From contig NZ_CP154858.1 of the NCBI RefSeq assembly GCF_041153465.1, forward strand, positions 3,100,001 through 3,164,000: DNA of 64,000 bases. The letters run 5' to 3'. Shown here one piece after another: positions 26,917 through 34,730 of the stretch. Within the stretch, counting starts at the first letter, position 1; each line of letters starts with the position of its first letter. This DNA is from Thermohahella caldifontis (GTDB lineage: Bacteria; Pseudomonadota; Gammaproteobacteria; Pseudomonadales; Oleiphilaceae). The notes below the pieces were generated by a model. That model was not told where the DNA came from and did no database searches. It worked only from the letters and a program-made list of their open reading frames with translations. A program made the translations under genes and the position numbers.

Positions 26917-27032
26917 CCGGCGCCTTCCCGGTTGCTGACGATTTCTGATTCGGCACCGAACAGATCTCCACGCGACAGAATCGGCCGGATGGACTATGCT
27001 GATGGCAGGCTGTCCGGTTTGTCCGGACATTC

Positions 27033-28053
27033 ATGTCGCGCCGAAAGAGGATTCCTGTGGTCATTCGGTGGACGCTGCAGCGCAAGCTCAACAGCGTGCT
27101 GATTCTGTGCGGGCTCGTATTCATCGGTGTCAGTGCGCCGCTCATCAGCTATTTCAGCTTTGAAGCCTACAAGGCCGGTGCGCTTGAGCAGCAGGCCAGG
27201 CTGGTTGGTGCAGTGCGCACTTCAGCGGCCATCGCCACCTTTGTGGCCAACGAAACCATCGCCCATGACGTGCTCGCCGGTTTGCTGCAGGATGATGAAA
27301 TCCTGGCAGCAGAAATCCGCGGGACAGACGGCTTTGTCCAGCGGGCGGACAGCAAGGAGGCTGAACGAGTCAGTCCCGGCTCGCTGACGGAAAAACGCTA
27401 CCCGCTTTACTCCCCTGTCGATGAATCCACCCAGGTGGGGACGCTGACTGTCTGGTCCAATGATCCGCTCATTGCCCGTCGCGCCCGCGCCGGAGTCTGG
27501 CGCAATATCGGCTTGCTGGCCGGACTGGTGATGGTGCTGTCACTGGCATCGGTCTGGGCGGCCAACCGTCTGGCGGGTCGTCCGCTGCGTGAACTGGCGG
27601 AACAGGTCAGCCGGGCCAGTCCGGAAGCGCCGGGCGAAATCCGCGTGTCCAGGACGCACCGTCACGACGAGATCGGCCTGCTGGCCGAAAGCGTCAACCG
27701 GTTCCTGCAGAGTGCGCATCAGGCGCTGACCCAGGAGCGTACCCTGCGTGAACGGGTGGAAAAGATGAGCCGTCACTTCAACCGGATGTTCCGGCATTCC
27801 CGGGTCGGGGTGCTGGTGCTGGATTCGCAGGGCATGGTGCTGCACCACAATCCGGTGGTGTTCGAGCGTCTGATCCGGCTGGGAAACGGGGAGCCGGAGG
27901 ATATCGAAGCGGTTGCGGATCTGTTCGGTGCGGCCTTTGCCTCACCGGCCGAGGCCTGGCAACTGGTCAGCCGGGCGCGCCATACCGGACTGAGTGCGGA
28001 GGCCGATCTGGCGCTCAGGGCCGCTTGGTCGGAACCCTGCTGGGTACACCTGA
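27033..28053 (+). pseudogene. Sensor diguanylate cyclase, 5' part, interrupted by IS1202-type element
   Basis: This is the first 340 codons of a membrane sensor cyclase: membrane helix (about 20-42), periplasmic sensing region (about 43-150), second helix (about 157-176), HAMP linker (about 177-230) and the start of a PAS domain (from about 248, GVLVLDSQGMVLHHNP). The frame stops at 28094 inside the insertion sequence. The tract from 28037 to 28053 is the left copy of the target duplication. Deleting the element plus one duplication (1365 bases, exactly 455 codons) rejoins the frame to the GGDEF part at 29418 and gives a 552-residue protein. A GTG at 27057 with AGAGGA five bases upstream is an equally good or better start than the ATG at 27033. 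Confidence 0.88.
28037..28053. repeat. Target site duplication, left copy
   Basis: CTGCTGGGTACACCTGA, repeated exactly at 29402-29418 on the other side of the insertion sequence. An 18th matching base (T) could belong to either the duplication or the element. Confidence 0.9.
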
Positions 28054-28103
28054 TGTTAGCAACAAATAGAACTGTCCGGTTTTGTAGCACATAAACTGTC
28101 CGC
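28054..28103 (+). repeat. Left terminal inverted repeat of the insertion sequence
   Basis: This end is imperfectly inverted relative to 29353-29401. The left end carries AACTGTCCG twice in direct orientation (near 28070 and 28094), likely transposase-binding repeats. Confidence 0.75.
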
Positions 28104-28120
28104 TTTGGGTCCACTGATGA

Positions 28121-29326
28121 TCAGACTTGGCAGCGGACGTTGGCCGGTGCCTGATCAATAGGTTCGAGGGGGTCGAAGGGCAGGCCTTCTGGGGTGTAAC
28201 TGGCCAGTCTTCTGGGGCCGTGGAAGATCGCCAGGGAGCGATCAGGATAACGGTGTACCCGAACCTTGGCCTTGACGTAATGGCGCCGATAGCGGTCGGC
28301 AGGGATCTGCAGCTTGAGTCCCTCGAACGAGACGCAGTTGTCCTTGTTCACGGTGCGTTCGTACTGCTCACACAGGATGTCGTCCAGTCCAGGGCCGATG
28401 AAAGGCACGAAGGCGCTGCCCTCGACGGCGGGTTTGACGCAGAACTCCCGGTTGAAGGCCGGCAGGTAGTGCTCCCGAAGGTAGCGGTTGGCCGCCGCCA
28501 TGGTGGTAATGCCCTGGGCTGCAAGTTCCTTGGGCAGGCGTCCCTGATGGGTGGCGAACTGGCGCTCACAGCGGCCCCGGGCCTCGGGGGAATAGGCGGG
28601 GATCATCTCGACCCCGAGCTGGGCCATGGCCCTGCCGAACTGGGTGAGGTTGGACTTGTCGACCTTGCCGCCGGCCTTGGGGGTGTGCCAGTAGTGACTG
28701 CCCCGGTCGGTATAGAGGCTCGAGGGAAGGCCGTGATCGGTGATGACCTCTCGCATGGCCTGGAAGCTCGAAGCCGTGCCTTCCTCCTCGACGAAGAACA
28801 TGGAGTAGTGCTCAGAGGTGGCGTCATCGAAGGTGATGATCAGATCCCAGTGGTGGCCGGGAACCCATTCGTGGGTGGAGCCATCCTGGTGGAGCATCAT
28901 GCCGACCATGGGCGCCCGCTCGCGGCGTCGACGATGCTTACCCCGAGCCGGTGCCTTCTTGACCAGGCCTGCCTTCTGCAAGGTGTTCCGTACCCAGGTA
29001 TAGCTGCGTGTGCCGCCGTGACGGTCGCGGTAGAAGCTGTAGAAGTGTTTGATGTTCCAGCCGTCGTAGCGCTCCTTGTAGAGCGCCTCGAGGCGTAGAA
29101 CCTCATCCACCGGGGCCTTGCGGTGGGAAACCTGACTCAGGCGCTTGTCGATCAGGCCGTCGAGGCCCTCCTCCTCGTAGCGGTCGATATAGCGCCGGAA
29201 GGTCCGCTCACAGACCCCCAGCAGCCGCGCCGCCTCTTCCTGGGTCAGCCGTTTCTCGGTCCATCCCGTATAGGCTTCTTCGAATCGCATTTTCCGGATC
29301 TCCTGTAGCAGTTCTGTCCGTCTCAT
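28121..29326 (-). CDS. IS1202-type (ISNCY) transposase
   Basis: This 401-residue transposase has an N-terminal helix-turn-helix (about 25-60, RLTQEEAARLLGVCERTFRRYIDRY) and an RNase H-like DDE catalytic core with D148 (HQDGSTHEW), D207 (YTDRGSHYW) and E254 (RGRCERQFATHQGRLPKEL). The C-terminal part covers VNKDNCVSFEGLKLQIP and a strand-rich domain. The start has a near-perfect AAGGAGGTGA Shine-Dalgarno. All catalytic residues are present and there is no frameshift, so the element may be active. Confidence 0.92.
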   Translation of the reverse strand: MRRTELLQEIRKMRFEEAYTGWTEKRLTQEEAARLLGVCERTFRRYIDRYEEEGLDGLIDKRLSQVSHRKAPVDEVLRLEALYKERYDGWNIKHFYSFYRDRHGGTRSYTWVRNTLQKAGLVKKAPARGKHRRRRERAPMVGMMLHQDGSTHEWVPGHHWDLIITFDDATSEHYSMFFVEEEGTASSFQAMREVITDHGLPSSLYTDRGSHYWHTPKAGGKVDKSNLTQFGRAMAQLGVEMIPAYSPEARGRCERQFATHQGRLPKELAAQGITTMAAANRYLREHYLPAFNREFCVKPAVEGSAFVPFIGPGLDDILCEQYERTVNKDNCVSFEGLKLQIPADRYRRHYVKAKVRVHRYPDRSLAIFHGPRRLASYTPEGLPFDPLEPIDQAPANVRCQV

Positions 29327-29352
29327 GGCTCACCTCCTTGGTGATCATGAAA

Positions 29353-29401
29353 CCGGACAAATCACGTGCTACAAGTCCGGACAGTTTATTTGCTCCCAAC
29401 A
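29353..29401 (-). repeat. Right terminal inverted repeat of the insertion sequence
   Basis: Read on the minus strand this begins TGTTGGGAGCAAATAAACTG and matches the left end over about 50 bases with small gaps. Confidence 0.75.
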
Positions 29402-29418
29402 CTGCTGGGTACACCTGA
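29402..29418. repeat. Target site duplication, right copy
   Basis: Exact copy of 28037-28053. Confidence 0.9.
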
Positions 29419-30056
29419 TTGTCAGTGTGGCTCATGATGAAGAATATGATGATGAGGTGATCGAGTGTGTGATGTACGACGTCACGGAACGATTCCGGGA
29501 AACGGAAGAGGCACTGAGACTGGCAGAGACCGACCCGCTGACGGGGATTCTCAATCGCCGTGGCTTCGAAGTGCACTGCCTGAACTGTCTGAGCCAGCCT
29601 GACATGCGGGATCAGTGTGTGGTCATGCTGATTGACCTCGATGGCTTCAAACCCGTCAACGATCAGTATGGTCATGCGGCGGGTGATACGGCGCTCAGGG
29701 TTGTCGCGGAACGCCTGCGGACGCACACACGGAGTGACAGCGACCTGGTGGCCCGGCTCGGTGGCGACGAATTCGTGCTGGGACTGCGGGTTCCCGATGG
29801 CGACAGGGAGCGCGTGCGCCGGATTGCACACAAGATTCTCGATGCGATCCGTGCACCGGTAACGCTGGAGGACGGTACGCAGGTTCGCCTCGGAGCGAGT
29901 ATCGGTGTGGCATTCGGTCGGGAACATGATTCCTGTGAGGCAATGATTGCGGCCGCGGATGCGGCCATGTATGACGTCAAGATGCATGGCAAGAACGGGG
30001 TGGCCTTTGCCGGTCACCCGGAAGGACAAAAGGGGGCAGAGCATACGCATGGCTGA
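29402..30056 (+). pseudogene. Sensor diguanylate cyclase, 3' part with intact GGDEF domain
   Basis: This contains the end of the PAS domain (CWVHLIVSVAHDEE...VIECVMYDVTERFRETE) and a complete GGDEF domain (TDPLTGILNRRGF, IDLDGFKPVNDQYGHAAGD, RLGGDEFVLGL). The catalytic motif is canonical. The inhibitory-site position (RxxD in many cyclases) reads SDSD, so product feedback is unlikely. An open frame in the same register begins at an ATG at 29325 inside the element and could yield a soluble GGDEF protein of 243 residues without sensor or membrane anchor, if transcribed. It overlaps the next gene by eight bases. Confidence 0.85.
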
Positions 30057-31308
30057 GCGGGGCATCGGAAAATATCTGGCCTGGCTGGCCTTGTCCGGAC
30101 TGGTTCAGCCCGGCACTGGTTATGCGGCGATACCGGTACACCTGTCGGGCTTTGGTACGCTGGGCGTTGCGCTGGAGCATCACGCCGATCTGGCACCTTT
30201 GCGTGACAACAACCAGCGCAAGGATCCGGGCAAGAATATCAATACGGCAGACTCCATTCTGGGCGTTCAGCTGGCGACGGCACTGTCCGACCAGTGGCGG
30301 GCAACGGCTCAGTGGACTTGGCGGGAACGGCCGGAGCAGGGGCTGGATGAATCCACGGAGTGGCTGTTTCTGGGTTACCGGCCACGACCCGAGTGGGATG
30401 TGCGCGTTGGCCGGGTGGCGGTGGACATGTTCCAGCTTTCGGATTTCAGGCGCGTGGATTATGCCAACCTGTGGGTACGCCCACCGACGGAGCTGTATGC
30501 TTGGATTCTGCCGGCATCCCTGGATGGGGGAGATGTGGCCGTGGACATCCGGGACGGCGAGCGGTACTGGCGATTCAAGCTCCAGTACGGCAAGACGGAT
30601 CCCTGGCTGGACGCGCCGGACGGGACACAAACCTTCCATACCGAATTCAATCAGTTTCTGGTGGCCACGGCCACGCTGGACTATGAAAACTGGAAAGGCC
30701 GGATCAGCTACTCCCAGGCCCGGACGGCAGATTCCGTACCCGGATTCGTTCCGGCACTGTCAGGCCTGGCGGCCATACCCGGGATACCCGGGCCAGTGGG
30801 GCAGGAAGCGGCTGAGCTTGCCCGGCGATTGTCCACATCTGCGGAACGTGTCCGCTATTGGCAGGGCTCGCTAGGTTATGATAACGGCAAATGGATCCTG
30901 GATACGGAAGTTGCCCGTCAGACCACGTCCGGGACCTTTGCACCGACGGGTACGGCGGGTTATGTCAGCGTCGGCTATCGCTGGGGAAACTGGACACCCT
31001 ACCTGGTTCATGCACGGTTTTTTCCGGATGCGGAACCCTTTGAAAGCCAGGCGGACTGGAATGCGGTGCCCGGTATCGCAGGGCTGCGCGATGCGGCGCT
31101 GGATATCATTAACGGTGTGCTGATCAGTCAGCGTACCTGGTCTCTGGGTGCACGCTGGGATCCGGCCCCACGCTATGCCTTCAAGATGCAGTGGGACCAC
31201 ACCCGCGTGGCCAGTGATCAGTATGCGCTCTGGGCGCACCGGAACGGACGGTCACATGAAGATGCCGTCGTCAATATCCTGAGCTTTTCACTGAGTTTTG
31301 TATTTTGA
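30049..31308 (+). CDS. Outer membrane beta-barrel protein
   Basis: This 419-residue protein has a signal peptide (about 1-26, cleavage near GTGYA-AIPV), alternating strand patterns throughout and a C-terminal phenylalanine (LSFSLSFVF), the outer-membrane insertion signal. Aromatic girdles such as WDVRVGRVAVDMFQL, YWRFKLQYGK and YVSVGYRWGNWTPYLVHARF suggest a 16-18 strand porin-like barrel. I do not recognise the substrate. It starts eight bases before the end of the diguanylate cyclase gene and is followed within three bases by a PstS-like gene, so the three form an operon, perhaps a phosphate- or anion-sensing module. Confidence 0.75.
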   Translation: MAERGIGKYLAWLALSGLVQPGTGYAAIPVHLSGFGTLGVALEHHADLAPLRDNNQRKDPGKNINTADSILGVQLATALSDQWRATAQWTWRERPEQGLDESTEWLFLGYRPRPEWDVRVGRVAVDMFQLSDFRRVDYANLWVRPPTELYAWILPASLDGGDVAVDIRDGERYWRFKLQYGKTDPWLDAPDGTQTFHTEFNQFLVATATLDYENWKGRISYSQARTADSVPGFVPALSGLAAIPGIPGPVGQEAAELARRLSTSAERVRYWQGSLGYDNGKWILDTEVARQTTSGTFAPTGTAGYVSVGYRWGNWTPYLVHARFFPDAEPFESQADWNAVPGIAGLRDAALDIINGVLISQRTWSLGARWDPAPRYAFKMQWDHTRVASDQYALWAHRNGRSHEDAVVNILSFSLSFVF

Positions 31309-31310
31309 AC

Positions 31311-31733
31311 ATGATACGTACCTGGCGCTGGATCATCCTGACGCTCCTGATGGTGGCGGGCAGTGTGCAAGCTGACATTTACGTGGTAGTGCATCGTGAC
31401 AGCCCGCTGACCCGTGTGACACCCGAGCTGATCCGGGATCTGTATCTGGCCCGGGTGCAGAGTCTGCCGTCGGGAGAGCGACTGATTCCCGTGGATCGTG
31501 CGGATGAGGCGCTGCGGGCCCGTTTCATCGAATCGCTGATCGGCATGGATGTGCGCCGCTTCGATGCCTACTGGGCCCGGCTCGTGTTTGCCGGGCGGGT
31601 GCTGCCGCCGGTGAAGGTGGAAAGCGAGGATCAGCTGTCGGGCACATTGAGTGAAAGGCCGACGGCAGTCGGGTATACCGACCGGCCGCCGGCGTCAGCA
31701 GAACTGAGAACGGTTCTCGTCATTCCCGGCTGA
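31311..31733 (+). CDS. Small periplasmic PstS-like (phosphate-binding-type) protein
   Basis: This 140-residue exported protein has a signal peptide (to about residue 21, GSVQA-DIYVVV) and a single lobe resembling PstS-type substrate-binding proteins: DIYVVVHRDSPLTRVTPELIRDLYLARVQSLPSGERLIPVDR, then ...AYWARLVFAGRVLPPVKVESE....L...PTAVGYTD. At half the usual length it probably does not work with an ABC permease, and none is adjacent. An in-frame TTG at 31305 overlaps the previous stop (TTGA) and may be the true coupled start. I report the ATG at 31311. It is the third gene of the diguanylate cyclase-barrel-PstS-like operon. Confidence 0.75.
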   Translation: MIRTWRWIILTLLMVAGSVQADIYVVVHRDSPLTRVTPELIRDLYLARVQSLPSGERLIPVDRADEALRARFIESLIGMDVRRFDAYWARLVFAGRVLPPVKVESEDQLSGTLSERPTAVGYTDRPPASAELRTVLVIPG

Positions 31734-31767
31734 ACCGGCGACGGCCTTCCGTACCCGTGCATCGCCG

Positions 31768-32310
31768 TCAGTTCAGCTGCAAGGCCTCCTCGCCGTTTTT
31801 CAGGCGCTGCAGGCGGCGCATGCGATCCAGACTTTCGCGCAGCGCTTCGTCCATCTGCTGTCCGTAGATATCCAGCCAGGTGCGTGATCCGGGAATCATG
31901 CGTGCCAGATCGTACATGCCGGTCTTGAGCGCCTTGAGAAAGGATTGAATGCTTTTTTCCTGATCCAGCAGAATTTGCTGCAATGCCGGGGTACTGCTGT
32001 TGGTGACCAGGGCCCGGAGCTTCGGCAGTTCCTCCGTGAGGGCCGGCAACTGTCCCCGGAGTGCCTCGATGTCTTCGCGCAGTCTGGCGTTCTCCTGTTT
32101 CAGCTGAGCCAGTTCCTCACGAATCTGAGGCGTCGGGTCTTCGGAGGTCGCGCTGAGCATCAGCCAGGTAATGCTGACAGAGAGGGAGACCACGGCCAGA
32201 ATGGCGAGAAACAGCAGAATGATCCGGTTGAGGGACATGCTGCGTTCCAGCATCTGGATGCGCTGCTCTTCGGAAAGGCTCTGGTCGTCTTCGGTATCCC
32301 GGGTGCTCAT
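31768..32310 (-). CDS. Single-pass membrane protein with coiled coil
   Basis: This 180-residue protein of unknown function has a short acidic cytoplasmic N-terminus, one membrane helix (about 29-53, IILLFLAILAVVSLSVSITWLML) and a periplasmic coiled coil (about 63-110, REELAQLKQENARLREDIEALRGQL), then helical segments ending in DEALRESLDRMRRLQRLKNGEEALQLN. I chose the ATG at 32310 with GGAG six bases upstream. An in-frame ATG at 32328 has none. It is convergent with the PstS-like gene. The 34-base gap has inverted arms GACGGC/GCCGTC that span both stop codons and may act as a weak shared terminator. Confidence 0.65.
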   Translation of the reverse strand: MSTRDTEDDQSLSEEQRIQMLERSMSLNRIILLFLAILAVVSLSVSITWLMLSATSEDPTPQIREELAQLKQENARLREDIEALRGQLPALTEELPKLRALVTNSSTPALQQILLDQEKSIQSFLKALKTGMYDLARMIPGSRTWLDIYGQQMDEALRESLDRMRRLQRLKNGEEALQLN

Positions 32311-32380
32311 GGTGTTCTCCACTTCCAATCGGTGTCCGGACAGATCATAACGAATTGTTTGTCAAAGTATAGCCTCTCTG

Positions 32381-33865
32381 TCAGGGCTGCAACGTCCGGA
32401 CCAGCGCACGTGAAGGGTTGTGTGCATCTTCAGTCAGTGCGTTGGGAACGCGCTTGCGGGAGGCGCGGAGCACACCGCTGACATGATCGCCGGTGGTGCC
32501 TGCCGTCACGGTCAGGCCCTGTGAGGAAAGCTGGCCACGCAGGCGTGCGGCGGCCGGATCCGGTGTCATCAGCGTCCGATGCCCGAGATAGCAGAGCGGG
32601 GCCTCGGCTTGCCAGATCCGGGCAGGCAGATTCCCGGCCAGAGCCTGAACGACCCGAAACAGGGGCCAGGCCGCATCCTGCGGATGACTGACTGCCAGCC
32701 AGGCGGTGCCCGCTTCCCCCTGCCAGTGGGCCACGGCCTGAGCCGAAGGCCAATGGGCCTGTTGCGGCAGGCTGGCCACGCCGCCCGGTATGCCGCCCAC
32801 ATCAAAGACGGTCAGCCCGGTTCCGGCAAGTTCAGCGGCGCGCGCACCTGCAGGAGGGCGCCAGAACACCAGCAGCACGTGATTGCCGTGGCGGTCTTCG
32901 ATGGCCAGTGTGGCGGGCGCCGGGGAACACGGCTGGTCAGGTGCGGACAGGTCCGGCGTCACCGGTGCGGGCGGGTGGCGTCGGTATTCTTCCAGCTCCG
33001 TGCGCAGGTCTGCCAGGTCGCTGTCGCGCGGATTTTCTGCTCGCCACAGAACGTCCGGCGTTGCGGCAGGTTCACTATCGAGCAGTAGACGCCAGGCCAG
33101 GACACGATCCGTAAGAGTCGGGAAGGGTATCCGCTCCAGCAGCGCTGACAGCGTAGCGAACCGGTAGGTGGCCAGCGAGGCAGAAACCGGCGCGAGTGAA
33201 AGCTGGCCGAGCGGGGTGTTCAGTGTCACCGGGGCCACCTGCCGGGGGCTGTACCGGGCCAGGTCGTCATCCGTCCAGCGCCCTCCGGCCTGCGCCACAT
33301 GCTGCCTGAATGCCTGCGCGAACGGCCCTTGGTAAAATCCGTCGCTGCCCCGCAGTGCCAGGGCCTTGAGTACGCGTACCGGCGGCCGGATTTCCGGGTG
33401 CCCCGGCACACCTCGTTCAGCCAGCCTGAGCGCGTCGGCGTAAAGACGTCCGGACGTCTGTCTGGCATGCTTCCGGTAGAGGTGATCCAGACCGGCCGCC
33501 ACCCCGGGGATCAGCAGTGTGCGGGTGTCGTCGGCTTTCCGGGCGCTTTCGGGAAGCGCCGGCAGGCTGTCCAGAACGTATGCAGGTTTGCCGGCCGCCT
33601 CGACCCAGATCAGAAGGCCTCCGCCCAGCGGTGCCTCATCGGGGGTGACCACGGCCAGGACACTGGCCGCGGCAATGGCCGCGTCAAAGGCATTCCCGCC
33701 CTCGTCCAGAATGCGCAGGGCAGCCTGGGTGGCCAGCGGATGACTGGTTGAAACGGTCTGGTAAGCCGGAGTGACGGGTTGGCTGGTGCAGGCAGGCAGC
33801 ACCAGCACGAGCATCACAAGGAGGGCAGAAAGCCGGCGGGCCCGTTCCCTGAGCCGTAACTGCAT
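32381..33865 (-). CDS. Gamma-glutamyltranspeptidase-like lipoprotein, catalytic Thr missing
   Basis: This 494-residue lipoprotein has signal and lipobox LVLPAC with Cys26. It follows the GGT fold: TSHPLATQAALRILDEGGNAFDAAIAAASVLAVVTPDEAPLGGGLLIWV, then VPGVAAGLDHL and YADALRLAERG. In active GGT the autocleavage and nucleophile threonine begins the TTHxSVVDxDGN segment. Here that segment reads PATLAIEDRHGN, so the threonine is Pro and the His is Thr. It therefore looks like a pseudoenzyme, or uses other chemistry. The length is shorter than the usual 560-580. The start ATG overlaps the ferredoxin stop (TGATG), and coaD-ferredoxin-this gene form one unit. Confidence 0.7.
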   Translation of the reverse strand: MQLRLRERARRLSALLVMLVLVLPACTSQPVTPAYQTVSTSHPLATQAALRILDEGGNAFDAAIAAASVLAVVTPDEAPLGGGLLIWVEAAGKPAYVLDSLPALPESARKADDTRTLLIPGVAAGLDHLYRKHARQTSGRLYADALRLAERGVPGHPEIRPPVRVLKALALRGSDGFYQGPFAQAFRQHVAQAGGRWTDDDLARYSPRQVAPVTLNTPLGQLSLAPVSASLATYRFATLSALLERIPFPTLTDRVLAWRLLLDSEPAATPDVLWRAENPRDSDLADLRTELEEYRRHPPAPVTPDLSAPDQPCSPAPATLAIEDRHGNHVLLVFWRPPAGARAAELAGTGLTVFDVGGIPGGVASLPQQAHWPSAQAVAHWQGEAGTAWLAVSHPQDAAWPLFRVVQALAGNLPARIWQAEAPLCYLGHRTLMTPDPAAARLRGQLSSQGLTVTAGTTGDHVSGVLRASRKRVPNALTEDAHNPSRALVRTLQP

Positions 33866-34125
33866 CAGGCTGCCGGCTGCTTGCCAGTCAGTTTGTAGTA
33901 TTTGGCCCAGAGTTCGTCTTCCGTTTCCACGCGGGACGGATCCAGCGGGATGCAGTCGACCGGACAGACCTGCTGGCACTGGGGTTCGTCATAGTGCCCC
34001 ACGCATTCGGTGCATTTGTTCGGGTCAATGACGTAAATCTCTTCACCCGGCGAAATGGCCTCGTTGGGGCATTCGGGTTCGCATACATCGCAGTTGATGC
34101 AATCGTCGGTAATCATCAGTGCCAT
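33865..34125 (-). CDS. YfhL-family 2[4Fe-4S] ferredoxin
   Basis: This 86-residue ferredoxin has two Cys clusters: C9-x2-C12-x2-C15-x3-C19-P and C38-x2-C41-x8-C50-x3-C54-P, with an extra C58. The eight-residue insertion in the second motif and the C-terminal helical extension define the YfhL/Alv type, a low-potential electron carrier. It follows coaD, an arrangement widespread in gammaproteobacteria, by 44 bases. Its stop overlaps the start of the GGT-like gene. Confidence 0.92.
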   Translation of the reverse strand: MALMITDDCINCDVCEPECPNEAISPGEEIYVIDPNKCTECVGHYDEPQCQQVCPVDCIPLDPSRVETEDELWAKYYKLTGKQPAA

Positions 34126-34169
34126 GTCGGGTACCTCTGTTGGCGCTTCAAACCTCTAGTTTACCAGAA

Positions 34170-34658
34170 TCAGGCCTCGCTGTGCCCGAATTTGCGACGC
34201 AGGGCTTCTGCGACCGCCGGATGGACAAATTCGCTCACATCCCCCCTGAGGGCGGCTATTTCCCGGATCAGGGTGGATGAGATGTAGGAAAGATGATTGG
34301 CCGGCGTGAGGAAAATGCTTTCCACCCCGGGGGCCAGTTTCCGGTTCATGTCTGCCAGCTGGAACTCGTATTCGAAGTCGGAAACCGCCCGCAGGCCGCG
34401 CAGGATGATGTTTGCACCCTGTTCCGGGACAAACCGGGCCAGCAGGCCACGGAAACCGGTCACCCGCACGTTGTCCAGATGGGCCAGTGCGGTTCGGGCC
34501 AGTTCAACACGCTCGTCAAGGCTGAACAGGGGCTGTTTCTTGGGGCTTTCGGCCACGGCGACAATCACTTCGTCAAACAACCGGGCGCCGCGCTCCACCA
34601 GATCCATGTGGCCCTGGGTAATGGGATCGAAGGTGCCGGGATAGACTGCTCGGTTCAT
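34170..34658 (-). CDS. coaD: Phosphopantetheine adenylyltransferase
   Basis: This 162-residue CoaD transfers AMP from ATP to 4'-phosphopantetheine, the penultimate step of coenzyme A synthesis. The nucleotidyltransferase motif is TQGH in RAVYPGTFDPITQGHMDLVERG, and HLSYISSTLIREIA is the C-terminal signature. I chose the ATG at 34658 for the family N-terminus, because the longer frame to 34712 adds 18 unrelated residues. It leads the coaD-ferredoxin-GGT-like unit. Confidence 0.95.
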   Translation of the reverse strand: MNRAVYPGTFDPITQGHMDLVERGARLFDEVIVAVAESPKKQPLFSLDERVELARTALAHLDNVRVTGFRGLLARFVPEQGANIILRGLRAVSDFEYEFQLADMNRKLAPGVESIFLTPANHLSYISSTLIREIAALRGDVSEFVHPAVAEALRRKFGHSEA

Positions 34659-34730
34659 GCAATACGCCCCGCTGATTGACAGGGGGCAAAGTTTAACCGA
34701 AGTGGCACACATGCGCCAGAGCAGTGGCGC

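Larger units (their letters stand above)
28054..29401 (-). mobile_element. IS1202-type (ISNCY-listed) insertion sequence, 1348 bp, complete
   Basis: The ends are TGTTAGCAAC... and, reverse-complemented from the right, TGTTGGGAGC.... About 50 bases at each end match imperfectly, including CAAATA(G)AACTGTCCGG and TTGTAGCAC. The element holds one transposase gene, read right to left, and is flanked by an exact 17-base direct repeat. IS1202-family elements are known for long target duplications, and from memory the 15-18 base class is the ISTde1-like subgroup. It interrupts a diguanylate cyclase gene. Intact ends, intact transposase and an exact duplication suggest a recent insertion. Confidence 0.9.

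Noticed and set aside
27010..27029. CTGTCCGGTTT and TGTCCGGACA upstream of the cyclase, resembling the insertion sequence ends
   Set aside because: The match is 11 bases with nothing else of the element nearby; probably chance or a native operator, not a remnant copy.
28053..28094. Truncated cyclase as a functional HAMP sensor ending in MLATNRTVRFCST
   Set aside because: The last 14 residues are encoded by the insertion sequence end and the protein stops inside its PAS domain, so it is better treated as a disrupted gene.
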